64,000 nt of DNA from Campylobacter gastrosuis (GTDB lineage: Bacteria; Campylobacterota; Campylobacteria; Campylobacterales; Campylobacteraceae). Positions 8,995 through 17,595 of the stretch are shown here, one piece after another. Position 1 is the stretch's first letter; each line of letters begins with the position of its first letter. The translations under genes and the position numbers were made by a program. The notes under the pieces are model-generated. The model was given only the letters and a program-made list of their open reading frames with translations, had not been told where the DNA came from and ran no database searches. The stretch covers positions 147,364-211,363 of the forward strand of contig NZ_JANURM010000001.1 in NCBI RefSeq assembly GCF_030249845.1, read 5' to 3'.

Positions 8995-9368
8995 TAAATA
9001 GCCACGTTTATAACAAACCAGCTTGATACGAAATTTTGTGCATTGCCGTTTAAAATCACGCTGCCATCATCATTTTTAAAGACATCATCACTGCCAAAAA
9101 CACGATTTATTGTATTTAAATTCTCATTGCTTAGACCGATTTTTATGTAATTACCACTTATTGCATCTTTAAAATAAATGGTGTTTTTAAAGTCGCTTTT
9201 GCCGTTATTTACCTTAATATCGTGCGAATTTGCAAGGCTATCAACGCTTTTTGATAACTCTGATAGCTCTGAAATTTCTAGCTTTTTACTGCTTAGATTT
9301 GGCGCGTCATAGACTGGTAAAATCTCTCGCAAGAATTTATTGTTAAAGGTAGTTGCAGAAAAATCCAC
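8994..9368 (-). CDS. Hypothetical protein coupled to the EF-hand gene
   Basis: A 124-residue protein with a GTG start 2 nt after the stop of the 44-codon gene upstream, its own stop overlapping the EF-hand gene start. I recognise no domain. It contains DDVFKNDDGSVILNGNAQNF, an acidic loop similar to a loosened EF-hand, and lacks a signal peptide. The coupled three-gene arrangement suggests joint function, or one longer ancestral gene now broken into pieces. Confidence 0.5.
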   Translation of the reverse strand: MDFSATTFNNKFLREILPVYDAPNLSSKKLEISELSELSKSVDSLANSHDIKVNNGKSDFKNTIYFKDAISGNYIKIGLSNENLNTINRVFGSDDVFKNDDGSVILNGNAQNFVSSWFVINVAI

Positions 9369-9370
9369 GC

Positions 9371-9505
9371 TTAATAGCCTCCAACCTGCTCATTTAAAAT
9401 TTTAACACCAGCAGAATTTTGACTAACAACGCCATTTGTAGCTTTTAAAAGCAGGTCATCACTGGTAAAAGCTAATAAAACGTTAAGTAGTGCAAATTTA
9501 AACAA
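9371..9505 (-). CDS. Small exported peptide ending in Gly-Gly-Tyr
   Basis: A 44-codon frame starting at TTG (9503-9505), with AAAAAGG about 7 nt upstream. The N terminus is a signal-peptide-like hydrophobic stretch (FKFALLNVLLAF), followed by TSDDLLLKATNGVVSQ and a C terminus ILNEQVGGY. The xEQVGGY ending resembles double-glycine leader motifs, but nothing follows it because the stop comes directly after. It is 2 nt from the next start. It could be a genuine small secreted peptide or the first piece of a broken gene. Confidence 0.4.
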   Translation of the reverse strand: MFKFALLNVLLAFTSDDLLLKATNGVVSQNSAGVKILNEQVGGY

Positions 9506-9613
9506 TTTTATGCCTTTTTAAAAATATGCTATCTTAACACATTTTATTTTTATTGTCAATATTTTTTAAACAAGCCTAAAATTTATAACTTGTTTTGTGC
9601 TAAAAATGTGGTT

Positions 9614-9644
9614 TTAACGCTATTTTAAATCAAAATAGCGTTAA
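9614..9644 (-). terminator. Terminator of the TonB-dependent receptor gene
   Basis: A perfect 13-bp inverted repeat (TTAACGCTATTTT at 9614-9626, its complement at 9632-9644) with a 5-nt loop lies just past the receptor stop codon; the stem ends in T-rich DNA on the minus strand. Confidence 0.6.
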
Positions 9645-9653
9645 AAATGGTTG

Positions 9654-11672
9654 CTAAAATTTATACGCAAAACTTACCTTGAAATTTCTGCCACTCTCCC
9701 AGTCAATGGTATTTGTATCGCCTGAGTATTCGGCTGTTCTTTGTGAGTGCGAGGCGTAGGCTTTGTTAAATAGATTATAAACCCCAGCGTTGATTTCAAG
9801 CCCTTTTAACCTGCCACCACTTGGTATGTAGGTGGCGTAGATATCGCTTACGGCGTAGCTTGGCATTTTTACGTGCTTGGCGTTAAAGTCGTTTGCTGAG
9901 ATCGTGTTTTTTGACTTAAAAAACAGCAGATTATAGCCTAAGAGCAGGTCGGCTCGTGGTAGGCTATACTCGGCGTTTAGGGCGTATTTATCGCCTTGGT
10001 CGCGATATCCTATTAGGTTTGAGCTTAGGTATCTTGTGCCATTTCGCCCAGTTACGGCGACCCTGTCTTTGTATTTTACCTTTTGGTGCGTGTAGCTAGC
10101 ACTTAGCGAGAGTGCGTCTAGCGTGGCTTTTGCAAGAAGCTCAACGCCGTCAATAACTGCACCGCCAGAATTTACACGGCACAGCGTGTTTGCACCATTT
10201 GGGCAGCCCACGACGCCGGCGTTTGCGTTGTTATCCACGATTAAATTTTCATATTCGGTTCTAAAATATTTTGCGATTAGGCTAAGGCTGGAATTTTCGC
10301 TGATTTGATTTTTAAATCGCCCTCCAAATTCATACGAATCCCCAGTCGTCGCCTTTAAATCGCCGTTTTTTGCCCAGTTGTAAGCCCCAGCACGACCGCT
10401 GCCAGAGGCTAGCATACTCTCTATCACATCAGGACCTCTAAACACCTTTGCATAGCTTGCAAACGCTCCAAATCCCCTGCCAATCTCATAATCAAGTGCG
10501 AGTGCTGGGCTAAATTCTTTAAATTTATATTTAATGCTTTTTAAACTACCAGCCTTGCCGTCATAGCTTTTTAGCTCGTGAATTTCATATCTAATGCCCG
10601 GTGTGAGCGTGAAATTGCCGTATTTTATCGCATCTTCAAGGTAGGCTGAGTAGTTATTTACCTTTTCTGGCGTTGTGTTGTTTGGTTTTGAGAAATTTTT
10701 GCTCGTGTAAAATTCCGTGCCGTATTTTAGGGTGTGTAAGAAGTCGCCAGTTGTTAGCTTTTGCGTGGCTGAAATTTTAGCACCGCTCGTTTTTACGCCC
10801 CATTTTGAGCTATCAACCCTTTCGTGAGTGGTATTGTAGGCGTTAAAATTTAGTTTAAAATCATCATTTGGCATAAAATCGTAGTTAAAAGTGTGCGTCT
10901 CTCGCTTGTATTTTCGGTAACCAAGCTGTCCGTCCTGCCACGCTCCAAACTCAGCCCTAAGCGGATAAAGCCCCTTGTATTGGTTACGTTCGGTTGAAAG
11001 GCTTATTTTGTGAGCGTCGTTAAAGCTATATCCAAGTTTAAAAAGATAACTGATATCATTGCCATCTCCGCCAGTTCTTTTGCCGTTACCAGCCTTACTA
11101 AAATCGTATCCGTAGTGCTTAAAAGCACCTAAAATTTCAAGGTTTTGTGGCGTTTGTCCAAACAAAATCGCACTTTGAGAAAAACCCTTGTTGTTGCTTG
11201 TGTAGCCCATTTTTAGCTTAGCACCAAAGCTTTCGTTATCTTCAAGCAAATCAGAAGCATTAATCGTCTTAAACGCAACAGCCCCACCAAGTGTGCCAGA
11301 GCCGTTGGTTACGGAGTTTGCACCCACGCTCACTTCAACAGCCTTAATCAAATCAGGGTCAATTAGCAAATCAGCATTGTGATGAAAGGTGTTGCCGTTT
11401 TGTTTTGCGCCGTCAATCGTGATATTTATGCCCCTGTCGCTCACGCCACGCATATAAATTTTTTGATTCATCGCATTTGTCCCACCGACATAAACGCCCG
11501 GTATATCTCTAAACACATCGTTTAGTAAAGTGGCGTTTCTAGTTGAAATTTTGGCTTCATCAACGCCATCATACCCCTTGCTATTTGAGGTAACACTAAT
11601 CGTCTCAAACGACACATTTTCACTGCTAAATGCAAAACTGGCAGCTAGGGCTGCGACAATAGAAATTCTCAT
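9654..11672 (-). CDS. TonB-dependent outer-membrane receptor, probably heme/hemoprotein type
   Basis: A 672-residue receptor. A signal peptide (MRISIVAALAASFAFS) is followed by a plug domain (about residues 25-140) with the sequence ISVTSNSKGYDGVDEAKIST where the TonB box is expected, then IYMRGVSDRGINITIDGAKQN and SGTLGGAVAFKT, typical of heme/hemoglobin-type receptors. The rest is a beta-barrel ending in SFAYKF with terminal Phe. It is divergent from exbB-exbD-tonB, which supply energy. AAGGAGA before the ATG sets the start. Substrate is inferred only from plug similarity; a ferri-siderophore is possible. Confidence 0.8.
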   Translation of the reverse strand: MRISIVAALAASFAFSSENVSFETISVTSNSKGYDGVDEAKISTRNATLLNDVFRDIPGVYVGGTNAMNQKIYMRGVSDRGINITIDGAKQNGNTFHHNADLLIDPDLIKAVEVSVGANSVTNGSGTLGGAVAFKTINASDLLEDNESFGAKLKMGYTSNNKGFSQSAILFGQTPQNLEILGAFKHYGYDFSKAGNGKRTGGDGNDISYLFKLGYSFNDAHKISLSTERNQYKGLYPLRAEFGAWQDGQLGYRKYKRETHTFNYDFMPNDDFKLNFNAYNTTHERVDSSKWGVKTSGAKISATQKLTTGDFLHTLKYGTEFYTSKNFSKPNNTTPEKVNNYSAYLEDAIKYGNFTLTPGIRYEIHELKSYDGKAGSLKSIKYKFKEFSPALALDYEIGRGFGAFASYAKVFRGPDVIESMLASGSGRAGAYNWAKNGDLKATTGDSYEFGGRFKNQISENSSLSLIAKYFRTEYENLIVDNNANAGVVGCPNGANTLCRVNSGGAVIDGVELLAKATLDALSLSASYTHQKVKYKDRVAVTGRNGTRYLSSNLIGYRDQGDKYALNAEYSLPRADLLLGYNLLFFKSKNTISANDFNAKHVKMPSYAVSDIYATYIPSGGRLKGLEINAGVYNLFNKAYASHSQRTAEYSGDTNTIDWESGRNFKVSFAYKF

Positions 11673-11800
11673 TTTTGCTTTCTCCTTTTGATTTTATTAT
11701 TGATTTGTGTTATCAAAAATAAGCGTGAATTATTACAAATAAAACTTTAAAAATTTATAAATATAATTTGTTATCAATTATCAAAAAATTTGATAAAATA

Positions 11801-11830
11801 TTGACATTAATTATCATTAAATGCTATAAT
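11801..11830 (+). promoter_or_regulatory. exbB promoter with overlapping Fur-box-like sequence
   Basis: TTGACA (11801-11806) and TATAAT (11825-11830), spaced by 18 bp, form a near-consensus promoter. The spacer carries GACATTAATTATCATTA (11803-11819), close to the Fur consensus of GATAAT repeats. A further GATAA/TTATC-rich segment at 11771-11800 lies toward the divergent receptor gene, so iron repression of both sides is likely. Confidence 0.65.
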
Positions 11831-11863
11831 GCGACCTTTGAAATTTTTAAAAAAGGCAGAAAA

Positions 11864-12286
11864 ATGGAGTTTGTAAAACACAATGTTGAGTATCTAATCA
11901 TCGCAATTTTAGGCATTATGAGCTTTTTTGTGGTTTGGTTTAGCATTGAAAGGGTAATTTTTTATGCAAATGTAAAGGTTGGCGAGTTTAAGAGCGTTGA
12001 GGCACTTGAAGAGGCACTGACAAAAAATTTAACTTCACTTTATATCATCTACTCAAACGCCCCATATATCGGACTTTTAGGCACTGTTGCTGGGATTATG
12101 GTTACGTTTTATGATATGGGTATGAGCGGTGGGATTGACTCAAAAAGCATTATGATTGGACTTTCGCTCGCTCTTAAAGCGACCGCTTTTGGGCTGATTG
12201 TGGCTATACCAACGCTGATGATTTACAATGGATTTAATAGAAAAGTAGATATTTTATTAAACCGATACAAGGCAGAAAATAGATGA
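11864..12286 (+). CDS. exbB: ExbB-type proton channel subunit
   Basis: ExbB forms the inner-membrane channel that, with ExbD, uses the proton gradient to drive TonB. The start is placed at the ATG of MEFVKHNVEYL (SD AAAAAAGGCAG), since the sequence upstream of it contains the promoter. The 140-residue length suits the short ExbB type. Three membrane segments are visible (about 9-29, 62-85 and 100-125). The motifs PYIGLLGTVAGIMVTF and SLALKATAFGLIVAIP are the MotA/TolQ/ExbB signature. It overlaps exbD by 4 nt. Confidence 0.9.
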   Translation: MEFVKHNVEYLIIAILGIMSFFVVWFSIERVIFYANVKVGEFKSVEALEEALTKNLTSLYIIYSNAPYIGLLGTVAGIMVTFYDMGMSGGIDSKSIMIGLSLALKATAFGLIVAIPTLMIYNGFNRKVDILLNRYKAENR

Positions 12287-12663
12287 GACTTAATAAAAAA
12301 GATGGCTTAAATGTCGTCCCATTTATTGATATTATGCTGGTTTTACTAGCCATTGTTTTGTCAATTTCAACATTCATAGCACAGGGCAAAATCGCCGTTG
12401 ATTTACCAAATGCAAATTCTGCTAAACAAGAAAATGATGATAAAAAAATGAGTGTGGTTATTAATAAGGATGATAAAATTTTCATTGATGATAAAGAAAT
12501 AAATGATAATGATTTGAAAGAAATTTTAAATAATATTGATAATAAAACGCTAATTGAGCTAAAAAGCGACAAAAATGCAAAATTTGATAATTTTGTAAAG
12601 GTGATTGATATTTTAAAAGAAAAAGGACACGAAAATTTTGCTATCTCAACTCTACTTCAATAG
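12283..12663 (+). CDS. exbD: ExbD-type transport energiser
   Basis: A 126-residue ExbD/TolR protein with a short cytoplasmic N terminus, one membrane helix (VPFIDIMLVLLAIVLSIST), where the Asp of PFIDIMLVLL is the essential protonatable residue, and a periplasmic domain. It starts by overlapping the exbB stop and overlaps tonB by 26 nt, so the three subunits are translated as one unit. It couples proton flow to TonB for uptake through outer-membrane receptors such as the divergent one. Confidence 0.9.
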   Translation: MRLNKKDGLNVVPFIDIMLVLLAIVLSISTFIAQGKIAVDLPNANSAKQENDDKKMSVVINKDDKIFIDDKEINDNDLKEILNNIDNKTLIELKSDKNAKFDNFVKVIDILKEKGHENFAISTLLQ

Positions 12664-13393
12664 AGCCACAATCGGCTTTGTAATCTCGTTTATTACGCAC
12701 TTTTTGCTTGGTTTTTACATTTATGAAAACCATAAAATTTTAAAGATAAAGCCAAATGAAGAGCGTTCGTTAAAGATTGATTTACTCTCATATAAGCCAG
12801 TTAGCACGCCGGTTGTAGAACAGATACAAAAAGAGCAAATAACACCACCAGAGCCAGTTATCACGCCACCAGAGCCACCAAAAGTGGTTGAGAAAATCGT
12901 AAAAAAAGAGCATAAAAAGCCTGAAAAAAAGCACGAAAAAAAGCCAGCAAAAGAGATAGTAAAAAAGCAAAATTTCACGCCAGAGCCACCACCAGCAAAG
13001 CCAGTCGTGCAAGAGCCAGTCCAAACACAGCAAGTAGCACAAGTAATCCAAACGCAAACCACGCCACAAATTCAGCCAAAAGCCCAAGAAATCGGCGAGT
13101 TTAACATAAAAAGCTCGGCAAACGATACAAATTTTATGCAAATTAGAAAAGCTATTGAAAAGCACAAAAAATATCCAAAAAACGCCCAAAAAATGCGTCA
13201 GCAGGGCTTAGCCGAAGTGTCGTTTTTATACAAAAAAAACGGCTTGATAGCGGAGATAAAAATCGTAAAAAGCTCGGGATTTTCAAGTCTTGATGAGGGT
13301 GCGATTAAGTGCATTGAGCGTGCGGCTAGTGAATTCCCACTGCTTGATAAGGATTATCACATTACAATACCGATTGGTTTTAGACTGATTTAA
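12638..13393 (+). CDS. tonB: TonB energy transducer
   Basis: A 251-residue TonB. The N-terminal anchor (IGFVISFITHFLLGFYIY) contains the SxxxH motif expected for coupling to ExbB/ExbD. Residues about 65-150 are Pro, Lys, Glu and Gln rich (PPEPVITPPEPPKVVEKIV, then KKPEKKHEKKP) and span the periplasm. The C-terminal domain (about 165-251, KYPKNAQKMRQQGLAEVSF ... SGFSSLDEGAIKCI) is the TonB-box-binding fold. A TTG start inside exbD is the only reasonable start in frame. Confidence 0.92.
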   Translation: MLSQLYFNRATIGFVISFITHFLLGFYIYENHKILKIKPNEERSLKIDLLSYKPVSTPVVEQIQKEQITPPEPVITPPEPPKVVEKIVKKEHKKPEKKHEKKPAKEIVKKQNFTPEPPPAKPVVQEPVQTQQVAQVIQTQTTPQIQPKAQEIGEFNIKSSANDTNFMQIRKAIEKHKKYPKNAQKMRQQGLAEVSFLYKKNGLIAEIKIVKSSGFSSLDEGAIKCIERAASEFPLLDKDYHITIPIGFRLI

Positions 13394-13405
13394 TTAAGTT
13401 TTTCT

Positions 13406-13411
13406 TATAAT
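13406..13411 (+). promoter_or_regulatory. -10 box upstream of the ABC-F gene
   Basis: TATAAT lies 27 bp before the GTG start of the ABC-F gene and just after the tonB stop. Confidence 0.5.
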
Positions 13412-13437
13412 CAAGCCTTTAAATTTAAAGGGAATTC

Positions 13438-15375
13438 GTGGCTTTAATTGATCTAATAGAAGTTAGCAAAAAATTTGGTGCAAATGAAATTTTAAACGAG
13501 ATTAGCCTAAGCATAAACGAAAACGAGCGAGTGGCGATAATCGGCAAAAATGGCGGTGGCAAAAGCACTTTGATGAAAATCATTAGCGGTGCTTATGAGG
13601 TTGATAGCGGGCGAGTGATACGCCAAAATGGCGTTAAGATTGAGATGTTAGCCCAAATGCCAAAATTTGATGAGGGTTTAAGCGTAAAAGATGCCCTAAA
13701 TTTAGAGCTAAAAGAGATTTTTGACGCAAGAGATGAGTATTCACAAATTTCAGAAAAACTAGCTCACGAGCCACAAAACAGGGAGCTTCACGACAGAGCC
13801 GATGAGCTTATAAAATTCATTGAGAGTAAGGATGGCTGGGATATTGAGCGAAATATAGAGCGTGTGCTTGAATATTTTAGCCTAAAAGAGTATGAAGATC
13901 GCCTAGTTAGTAGCCTAAGCGGTGGCGAGGTTAGACGCGTAGCACTAGGTGCTTTAATCCTTAAAAAGCCAGATATTTTGCTCCTTGATGAGCCGACAAA
14001 CCACCTTGATGTTTATATGGTTAGGTTTTTAGAAGATATGCTTAAAAACTCAAAGCAGACGATAGTTTTTATAAGCCACGACCGCTATTTTATTGACGCC
14101 ATTGCGACTCGTAGCGTTGAGATTGAGGACGCAAAAATCAGAAATTTTGACGGCGGATATGCCTATTATTTAGAAAAAAAGCAAGAAATTTTAGCAAGTT
14201 TAGCCAAAACCCACGAAACGCTTTTAAAGACGCTAAAAAGCGAAGAGGAGTGGTTAAGGCGTGGTGTAAAAGCGCGTTTAAAACGCAACGAAGGGCGAAA
14301 AGAGCGAGTGCTTGCAATGCGTGAAGAGGCTAAGAAAAATCCCGGTGTAATTAGGCGGGTAAAATTAGAGCTTGAACGCGCTCAAAAGAGTTTTAATCAA
14401 GGCGGACTAAATGAAAACCGCAAAAAAATGCTCTTTGAGATTAAAAATTTAAGCGTAAAAATGGGGCAAAAAGAGCTAATCTCAAATTTTAACGCAAGGG
14501 TCTTACAAGGCGAAAGGATAGCCATTGTCGGTAAAAACGGCTCAGGCAAAAGCACACTTTTAAAAACGCTTCTTGGCGAGTTAGTGCCAAATTTTGGCGA
14601 GATAAAGCGTGGCGATGTTAGGATTGGCTACTTTGATCAAAACCGAACGGAGCTAAGCGACGAGAAAAGTCTAATTGAAGTTTTTTGCCCAAATGGTGGC
14701 GATATCGTGCAGGTTCGTGGGCGAAATATGCACGTTTATGGCTATCTTAAAAATTTTCTCTTTCCAAAGGAATTTTTAGATAAGCCAGTTGGCGTTTTAA
14801 GCGGTGGCGAAAAGCACAGGGTGGCTCTGGCGCTTCTTTTTACAAAAGAGTATGACGTGCTGGTGCTTGATGAGCCGACAAACGACCTTGATATTGCTAC
14901 GATTAACATTTTAGAGGAGTATTTGCAAAGTTTTAGCGGCGCGATTATTTTTGTCAGCCACGACCGCTATTTTGTGGATAAAATTTCAAATAAACTTTGG
15001 GCGTTTAGCGGCGGTAAGATTGATGTTATACACAACGAATATAGCGTTTATTTAGAGCTTGAAGATGAGTTAAGTCAGCTAAATGAGTTTGAAAAAACGG
15101 CTCATCAACAGCTAGAAGTTACTACAAAGCAAAAAAATGGCGTAAAATTAAGCTACAAACAGAGCAAAATTTTAAACGAATATCCAGATTTAATAGATAA
15201 TTTAAATAAAGAGATTAAAAGACTAGAAAGCGATTTGGCTGACCCAAAAATCTATCAAGAGATTGGAATTTCAAAGCTTTATGATGAGCTTGAAGCTAAA
15301 AAAAATGAGCTTGAAAGATTAGAAAACGAATATTTTGAAGTGCTTGAAATAGCTGAAAATTTAGAAAATATTTAA
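13438..15375 (+). CDS. uup: ABC-F ATPase, Uup type
   Basis: A 645-residue soluble ATPase with two ABC cassettes: Walker A GKNGGGKST and GKNGSGKST, signatures LSGGEVRRVALG and LSGGEKHRVALA, and Walker B LLLDEPTNHLD and LVLDEPTNDLD. The linker (EEWLRRGVKARLKRNEGRKERV) and the C-terminal coiled coil (about 560-645) point to Uup rather than EttA. The family acts on ribosomes and, for Uup, on genome stability. The start is GTG with the SD AAAGGGAA. Confidence 0.85.
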   Translation: MALIDLIEVSKKFGANEILNEISLSINENERVAIIGKNGGGKSTLMKIISGAYEVDSGRVIRQNGVKIEMLAQMPKFDEGLSVKDALNLELKEIFDARDEYSQISEKLAHEPQNRELHDRADELIKFIESKDGWDIERNIERVLEYFSLKEYEDRLVSSLSGGEVRRVALGALILKKPDILLLDEPTNHLDVYMVRFLEDMLKNSKQTIVFISHDRYFIDAIATRSVEIEDAKIRNFDGGYAYYLEKKQEILASLAKTHETLLKTLKSEEEWLRRGVKARLKRNEGRKERVLAMREEAKKNPGVIRRVKLELERAQKSFNQGGLNENRKKMLFEIKNLSVKMGQKELISNFNARVLQGERIAIVGKNGSGKSTLLKTLLGELVPNFGEIKRGDVRIGYFDQNRTELSDEKSLIEVFCPNGGDIVQVRGRNMHVYGYLKNFLFPKEFLDKPVGVLSGGEKHRVALALLFTKEYDVLVLDEPTNDLDIATINILEEYLQSFSGAIIFVSHDRYFVDKISNKLWAFSGGKIDVIHNEYSVYLELEDELSQLNEFEKTAHQQLEVTTKQKNGVKLSYKQSKILNEYPDLIDNLNKEIKRLESDLADPKIYQEIGISKLYDELEAKKNELERLENEYFEVLEIAENLENI

Positions 15376-15526
15376 ATTTTTTACTGCTAAGATGAGAGTG
15401 CAAAAGGGTTAAATTTGCACCCAGCCCCAATCTTGTCGTTTTGTAAAATCTGCTAAATTGTAAAATTTATCAGATATTTATCTTTAAAATAGTAAAATCG
15501 GCGAAATTTTTAAAAGAAAGTCGGTC

Positions 15527-16027
15527 GTGAAAAAAGCATTTACTATGGTTGAAATGGTCTTTGTTATCGCCATTATCGCCATTTTATCGGCAGTTTTTGT
15601 CCCAAAGCTCTTAGCCACAAGAGATGATGCTCAGATCGTTAAGGGGATTAAAAATTTAAATATGTTTATTAGCGACATTGGCATTTACTATACCGCAAAA
15701 AACGGCTTTGCAGAAAACCCACGAGATATGACAAGCGTTAAAGATATTGACTGGTTTGATGATGAGAGCGGAGAAATTTTAGTCGCTGGTAAAAAGTGCA
15801 TTAGCTTTTTTATAATCCCAAATGACGGCGTAAAACCAGCCCATTTAAGGATAGAAGACGGCAGTCAAAAGAGCGAGAAAATTTGCAGACAAATCCTGCT
15901 TTCAGATACAATGAAAAACATAAAAACAATGCGAATAAGCTACAACCAAACTCACAATTCAAGAGATGATAAAAACGCAAACTACGGCGAGATTATGATC
16001 GGCGAAGGTAGCACCGTTAGGTGGTAG
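15527..16027 (+). CDS. Prepilin-like (type II secretion/transformation pseudopilin) protein
   Basis: A GTG-started 166-residue protein with a type III/IV prepilin N terminus: KKAFTMVEMVFVIAIIAIL, with E at +5 of the mature chain and a 20-residue hydrophobic helix. The residue before the cleavage point is Ala instead of the usual Gly. The globular part has two Cys (KKCISFF, KICRQIL) that may form a disulfide. In Campylobacter such proteins belong to the DNA-uptake/type II-like system, but no other component lies nearby. Promoter AT-rich; isolated gene. Confidence 0.7.
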   Translation: MKKAFTMVEMVFVIAIIAILSAVFVPKLLATRDDAQIVKGIKNLNMFISDIGIYYTAKNGFAENPRDMTSVKDIDWFDDESGEILVAGKKCISFFIIPNDGVKPAHLRIEDGSQKSEKICRQILLSDTMKNIKTMRISYNQTHNSRDDKNANYGEIMIGEGSTVRW

Positions 16028-16933
16028 CTACACAAAAAGATAGTAAAAAATCGGCATTGTTACAAAACTAAACACAACGCCCATCGCCACGGATGAAACC
16101 GCTAGCGAGCTATCAAGCTCAGCCTTCATAATCATAGCACTAGCTAACGCCATAGGTGGCATAGCACATTGTAAAAGCCCCACGAGCCACGTTTTATCTA
16201 AATTCTCGCCAAATAACTTTGCGACTGCAAAAAAGAAAATTGCTGGCACGACCATTTTACACGCCAATACCACGCCAAGGGCTTTATAAGAGCTTTTAAT
16301 ACTAGCAAAACTAAGCCCAACCCCAATGGCAAAAAGTGCCACCGGCGTAACGCTACCCTCAAACATACGAAGTGGCGAAAAGATAAACTCTGGCAGGCTA
16401 AAATGCTTTAAGGTAAGGGCTAAAACTAGGGCGACAAATGGCGGGAATTTTAGCACCGAAATGGTGTTTTTTAGGAGCGAAACCTGATCTTTTGCACCAA
16501 AAGATAGAATAAAAGGCCCAAGGATTGAGAGCGGTATGCTAGTGGCTAGCTGGTCGTAAAAAATCGCCTCATTTATCACGCTATCGCCAAAAAAGCCCTT
16601 AACCACCGGCATACCCACAAATAGCGTGTTGCCAAATAGGCTAAGCATCACAGCACTCACCATCGTGGCTTTTGAAAATTTAAAAATGTAAGAGAGCAAA
16701 AGTGCTACCAATGCCCCAAAAATCGTAGAAACAAAGCCAAGTGCGATGATGTTTATCAGCGTCGTGTCAATATTTACGTGATAAACTTTATCAAAAATCA
16801 GAGCTGGGATTGCAAAGCAAAGGACAAAATTTATGAAAATTGATGAGTGTTTTTGTTCTAATACGTTAAATTTTTTTGCTAAAAATCCAGAGGCGACTAA
16901 AACAAAAATAGAAAAAAGTGGGACGAAAATCAT
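16028..16933 (-). CDS. AEC (auxin efflux carrier) family transporter
   Basis: A 301-residue inner-membrane protein with about ten hydrophobic segments and an inverted-repeat layout of five plus five. Family signatures include an N-terminal helix IFVLVASGFLAKKFNVL, the FGNTLFVGMPVVKGFFG segment and the C-terminal half LLQCAMPPMALASAMIM. Bacterial AEC members export or take up carboxylates such as malate; the substrate here cannot be inferred. It ends directly after the convergent pseudopilin gene, one base apart. Confidence 0.8.
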   Translation of the reverse strand: MIFVPLFSIFVLVASGFLAKKFNVLEQKHSSIFINFVLCFAIPALIFDKVYHVNIDTTLINIIALGFVSTIFGALVALLLSYIFKFSKATMVSAVMLSLFGNTLFVGMPVVKGFFGDSVINEAIFYDQLATSIPLSILGPFILSFGAKDQVSLLKNTISVLKFPPFVALVLALTLKHFSLPEFIFSPLRMFEGSVTPVALFAIGVGLSFASIKSSYKALGVVLACKMVVPAIFFFAVAKLFGENLDKTWLVGLLQCAMPPMALASAMIMKAELDSSLAVSSVAMGVVFSFVTMPIFYYLFV

Positions 16934-17067
16934 CTTTTTTGCCTTTTTTGTGGTTTAAAAAGCGTAATTTTAGAGCAATAAAAATAAAAATTTTCTAAAA
17001 TAGACAGAAAATTTATACATATTTTTTACGATTTTTGTGTAATATTTCACAAATTTTAGGGGTATTT

Positions 17068-17595
17068 ATGAGAAAAATTCTATTTTTTACGGCTTTTTTT
17101 GTGCTGTTTTTGTTTGCAAGTGATGATGAATTTAAGGATGCTGTAAGGGCTTTTAATGAAAATGATTGTCAAAAATCAAGCCAAATTTACAAAAAACTAG
17201 CCGAGCAAAATCACCCAAAAGCAGCGTTTAATTACGCTTGGATGTTTGAGAAAGGTCAGTGCGTAAATCAGGATTATAAAGAGGCTAGAAAATTTTATGA
17301 AATAGCACTAAATGGCGATGATATCGGCTCAAAACGCTTGGCAGCTTACAGGCTCGGACTGCTTTTATTTACAAAACGTGGTGGCGATGAGAGCAATGAA
17401 AACGAGCGTGCAATCAAGCTTTGGCAGCTCTCGCACGAGCTTGGATACGCCCAAGCCGCAATGGGACTTGGCACGATTTATTTGCAAGGCATTATCATAA
17501 AAAAAGATGAAAATTTAGCACGAGATTACTTTAATATCGCCTGCAAAGCCAAAATCAAAGAGGCGTGTATGATTTTATCAAACTTAAATCCGTAA
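17068..17595 (+). CDS. Exported Sel1-repeat protein
   Basis: The start is placed at the ATG of MRKILFFTAFF (SD TAGGGG), giving 175 residues; upstream in-frame codons are unlikely to be translated. A signal peptide (MRKILFFTAFFVLFLFAS) is followed by two to three Sel1-like helical repeats with the motifs PKAAFNYAWMFEKGQCVNQDYKEARKF, GSKRLAAYRLGLLLF and AQAAMGLGTIYLQG, and Cys pairs typical of the Campylobacter/Helicobacter Hcp proteins. Probably periplasmic, mediating protein-protein contacts; partner unknown. Confidence 0.75.
   Translation: MRKILFFTAFFVLFLFASDDEFKDAVRAFNENDCQKSSQIYKKLAEQNHPKAAFNYAWMFEKGQCVNQDYKEARKFYEIALNGDDIGSKRLAAYRLGLLLFTKRGGDESNENERAIKLWQLSHELGYAQAAMGLGTIYLQGIIIKKDENLARDYFNIACKAKIKEACMILSNLNP

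Noticed and set aside
12721-13189. Long antisense frames opposite tonB
   Set aside because: They are the complement of the Pro/Lys/Glu repeat codons and give Cys/Trp/Phe-rich nonsense; tonB itself is clear.
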